NCBI GenBank assembly: GCA_946415045.1
Contig: CAMKRB010000004.1
Span: 1 to 35,451, forward strand
DNA length: 35,451 nt
Source of the DNA: an uncultured Myxococcales bacterium
GTDB taxonomy: Bacteria > Myxococcota_A > Bradymonadia > UBA4248
Reading direction: 5' to 3'
The notes below the pieces were generated by a model, which was given only the letters and a program-made list of their open reading frames with translations, had not been told where the DNA came from and did no database searches. Below are positions 34,971 to 35,451 of the stretch, piece after piece. A program made the translations under genes and the position numbers. Each line of letters starts with the position of its first letter. Position 1 is the first letter of the stretch.

Positions 34971-35204
34971 ATGGCGATCGTTGTAAATCTGGATGTCATG
35001 ATGGCAAAGCGAAAGATTGGCGCTGGTGATCTGGCTGAAAAAATCGGCATTACTGCGGCAAACCTGTCGATCCTAAAAAATCAAAAAGCAAAAGCGATTC
35101 GGTTTTCGACATTAAACAAGATCTGTAAAATACTGGATTGTCAGCCGGGGGATATTCTCGAATTCGTCCCGAGTGATGACGACGAAGACGAGAGCGCAGA
35201 TTAA
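34971..35204 (+). CDS. small XRE/Cro-type HTH regulator (YozG-like)
   Basis: A 77-aa DNA-binding protein. MAIVVNLDVMMAKRKIGAGD, then LAEKIGITAANLSILKNQKA, KAIRFSTLNKICKILDCQPGD and ILEF give a complete five-helix HTH of the YozG type, with an added acidic C-terminal tail (DDDEDESAD). I chose the ATG at 34971; a GTG at 34962 directly abuts the preceding stop. It is the usual partner of DUF2975 genes and probably controls its own operon, perhaps through the palindrome at 33071-33086. Confidence 0.9.
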   Translation: MAIVVNLDVMMAKRKIGAGDLAEKIGITAANLSILKNQKAKAIRFSTLNKICKILDCQPGDILEFVPSDDDEDESAD

Positions 35205-35451
35205 TTATACTTATCCAGCTTTTTTTTGACGGCTTGCGCCGTAAGCACATATTTTTCGCGGCTACGCGCCGCACGCGGTTAGGGGGCGTGCCACCGCGCA
35301 CGCCCCCTACTGTCCACAGTTCGCAATATCAAATCCGCTTCGTCTCTCGCGCATGGCGCTTCGACTTGCGCATTTGATTTGCTCACTGGCCTCTCGATTC
35401 GCACCGTTCACTGGACGGTGCTCATCTCGGGCCCCCTTGCGTCCGGGGGAG
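35205..35451. other. hairpin-rich intergenic end of window
   Basis: Perfect stems include TAGGGGGCGTG / CACGCCCCCTA (35280-35290 and 35299-35309), GCACCGT / ACGGTGC near 35400-35420, ACGGC-TTGC-GCCGT (35229-35242) and CCCCC / GGGGG near the edge. No gene is seen. Confidence 0.6.

Overview
The window looks like chromosomal DNA from an uncultured member of the Myxococcota / Bradymonadia (former Deltaproteobacteria). The evidence is two lipoproteins with domains like the AgmX/PglI C-terminal domain, a large secreted protease ending in a MYXO-CTERM-like tail (Cys, membrane segment, Arg cluster), many Cys-rich lipoproteins, a MopE-like Asp/Cys motif, and moderate GC with many GC-rich intergenic palindromes. 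This placement is inferred from protein architecture; there is no 16S gene in the window.

Positions 1-8913 (all minus strand) hold a joined str-S10-spc ribosomal cluster, in transcription order rpsL, rpsG, fusA, rpsJ, rplD, rplW, rplB, rpsS, rplV, rpsC, rplP, rpmC, rpsQ, rplN, rplX, rplE (cut by the window edge). A perfect consensus sigma-70 promoter precedes rpsL. Two things are unusual: rplC (L3) is absent between rpsJ and rplD, and a strong terminator plus a -10-like box lie between rpsC and rplP. tuf is also absent next to fusA.

Positions 9511-12126 (plus) hold a compact three-gene operon of envelope proteins with PEGA-like and AgmX/PglI-like domains. It converges on pyrG (minus). Next come a secreted protein of unknown function, an MscS-type channel and a long-form hibernation factor (plus). 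A Cys-rich lipoprotein and an FHA/zinc-ribbon protein follow on the minus strand. The operon infA-mreB-mreC-mreD-transglutaminase (minus, 24141 to 19540) links a translation initiation factor to rod-shape genes and a TgpA-like membrane transglutaminase.

Positions 24477-32841 (plus) are an accessory surface-protein region. It has a small Cys-rich lipoprotein, a pseudogene formed by internal deletion of a tandem duplicate, its intact 1009-aa Cys-rich/beta-helix paralogue, and a 1235-aa lipoprotein serine protease with eleven Cys-rich modules. Positions 33148-35204 hold a membrane protein (DUF4153/DUF4173-like), a DUF2975-like membrane protein and a small XRE regulator, with a palindrome over the -10 box of their promoter.

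The most distinctive non-coding feature is a family of at least eleven intergenic palindromes. Their arm sequences differ from copy to copy but pairing is preserved, and each has a TAT...ATA inner stem with one unpaired base at the same place. They occur only between genes, often in pairs, and one doubles as a terminator. No rRNA, tRNA, CRISPR array or insertion sequence was recognised.
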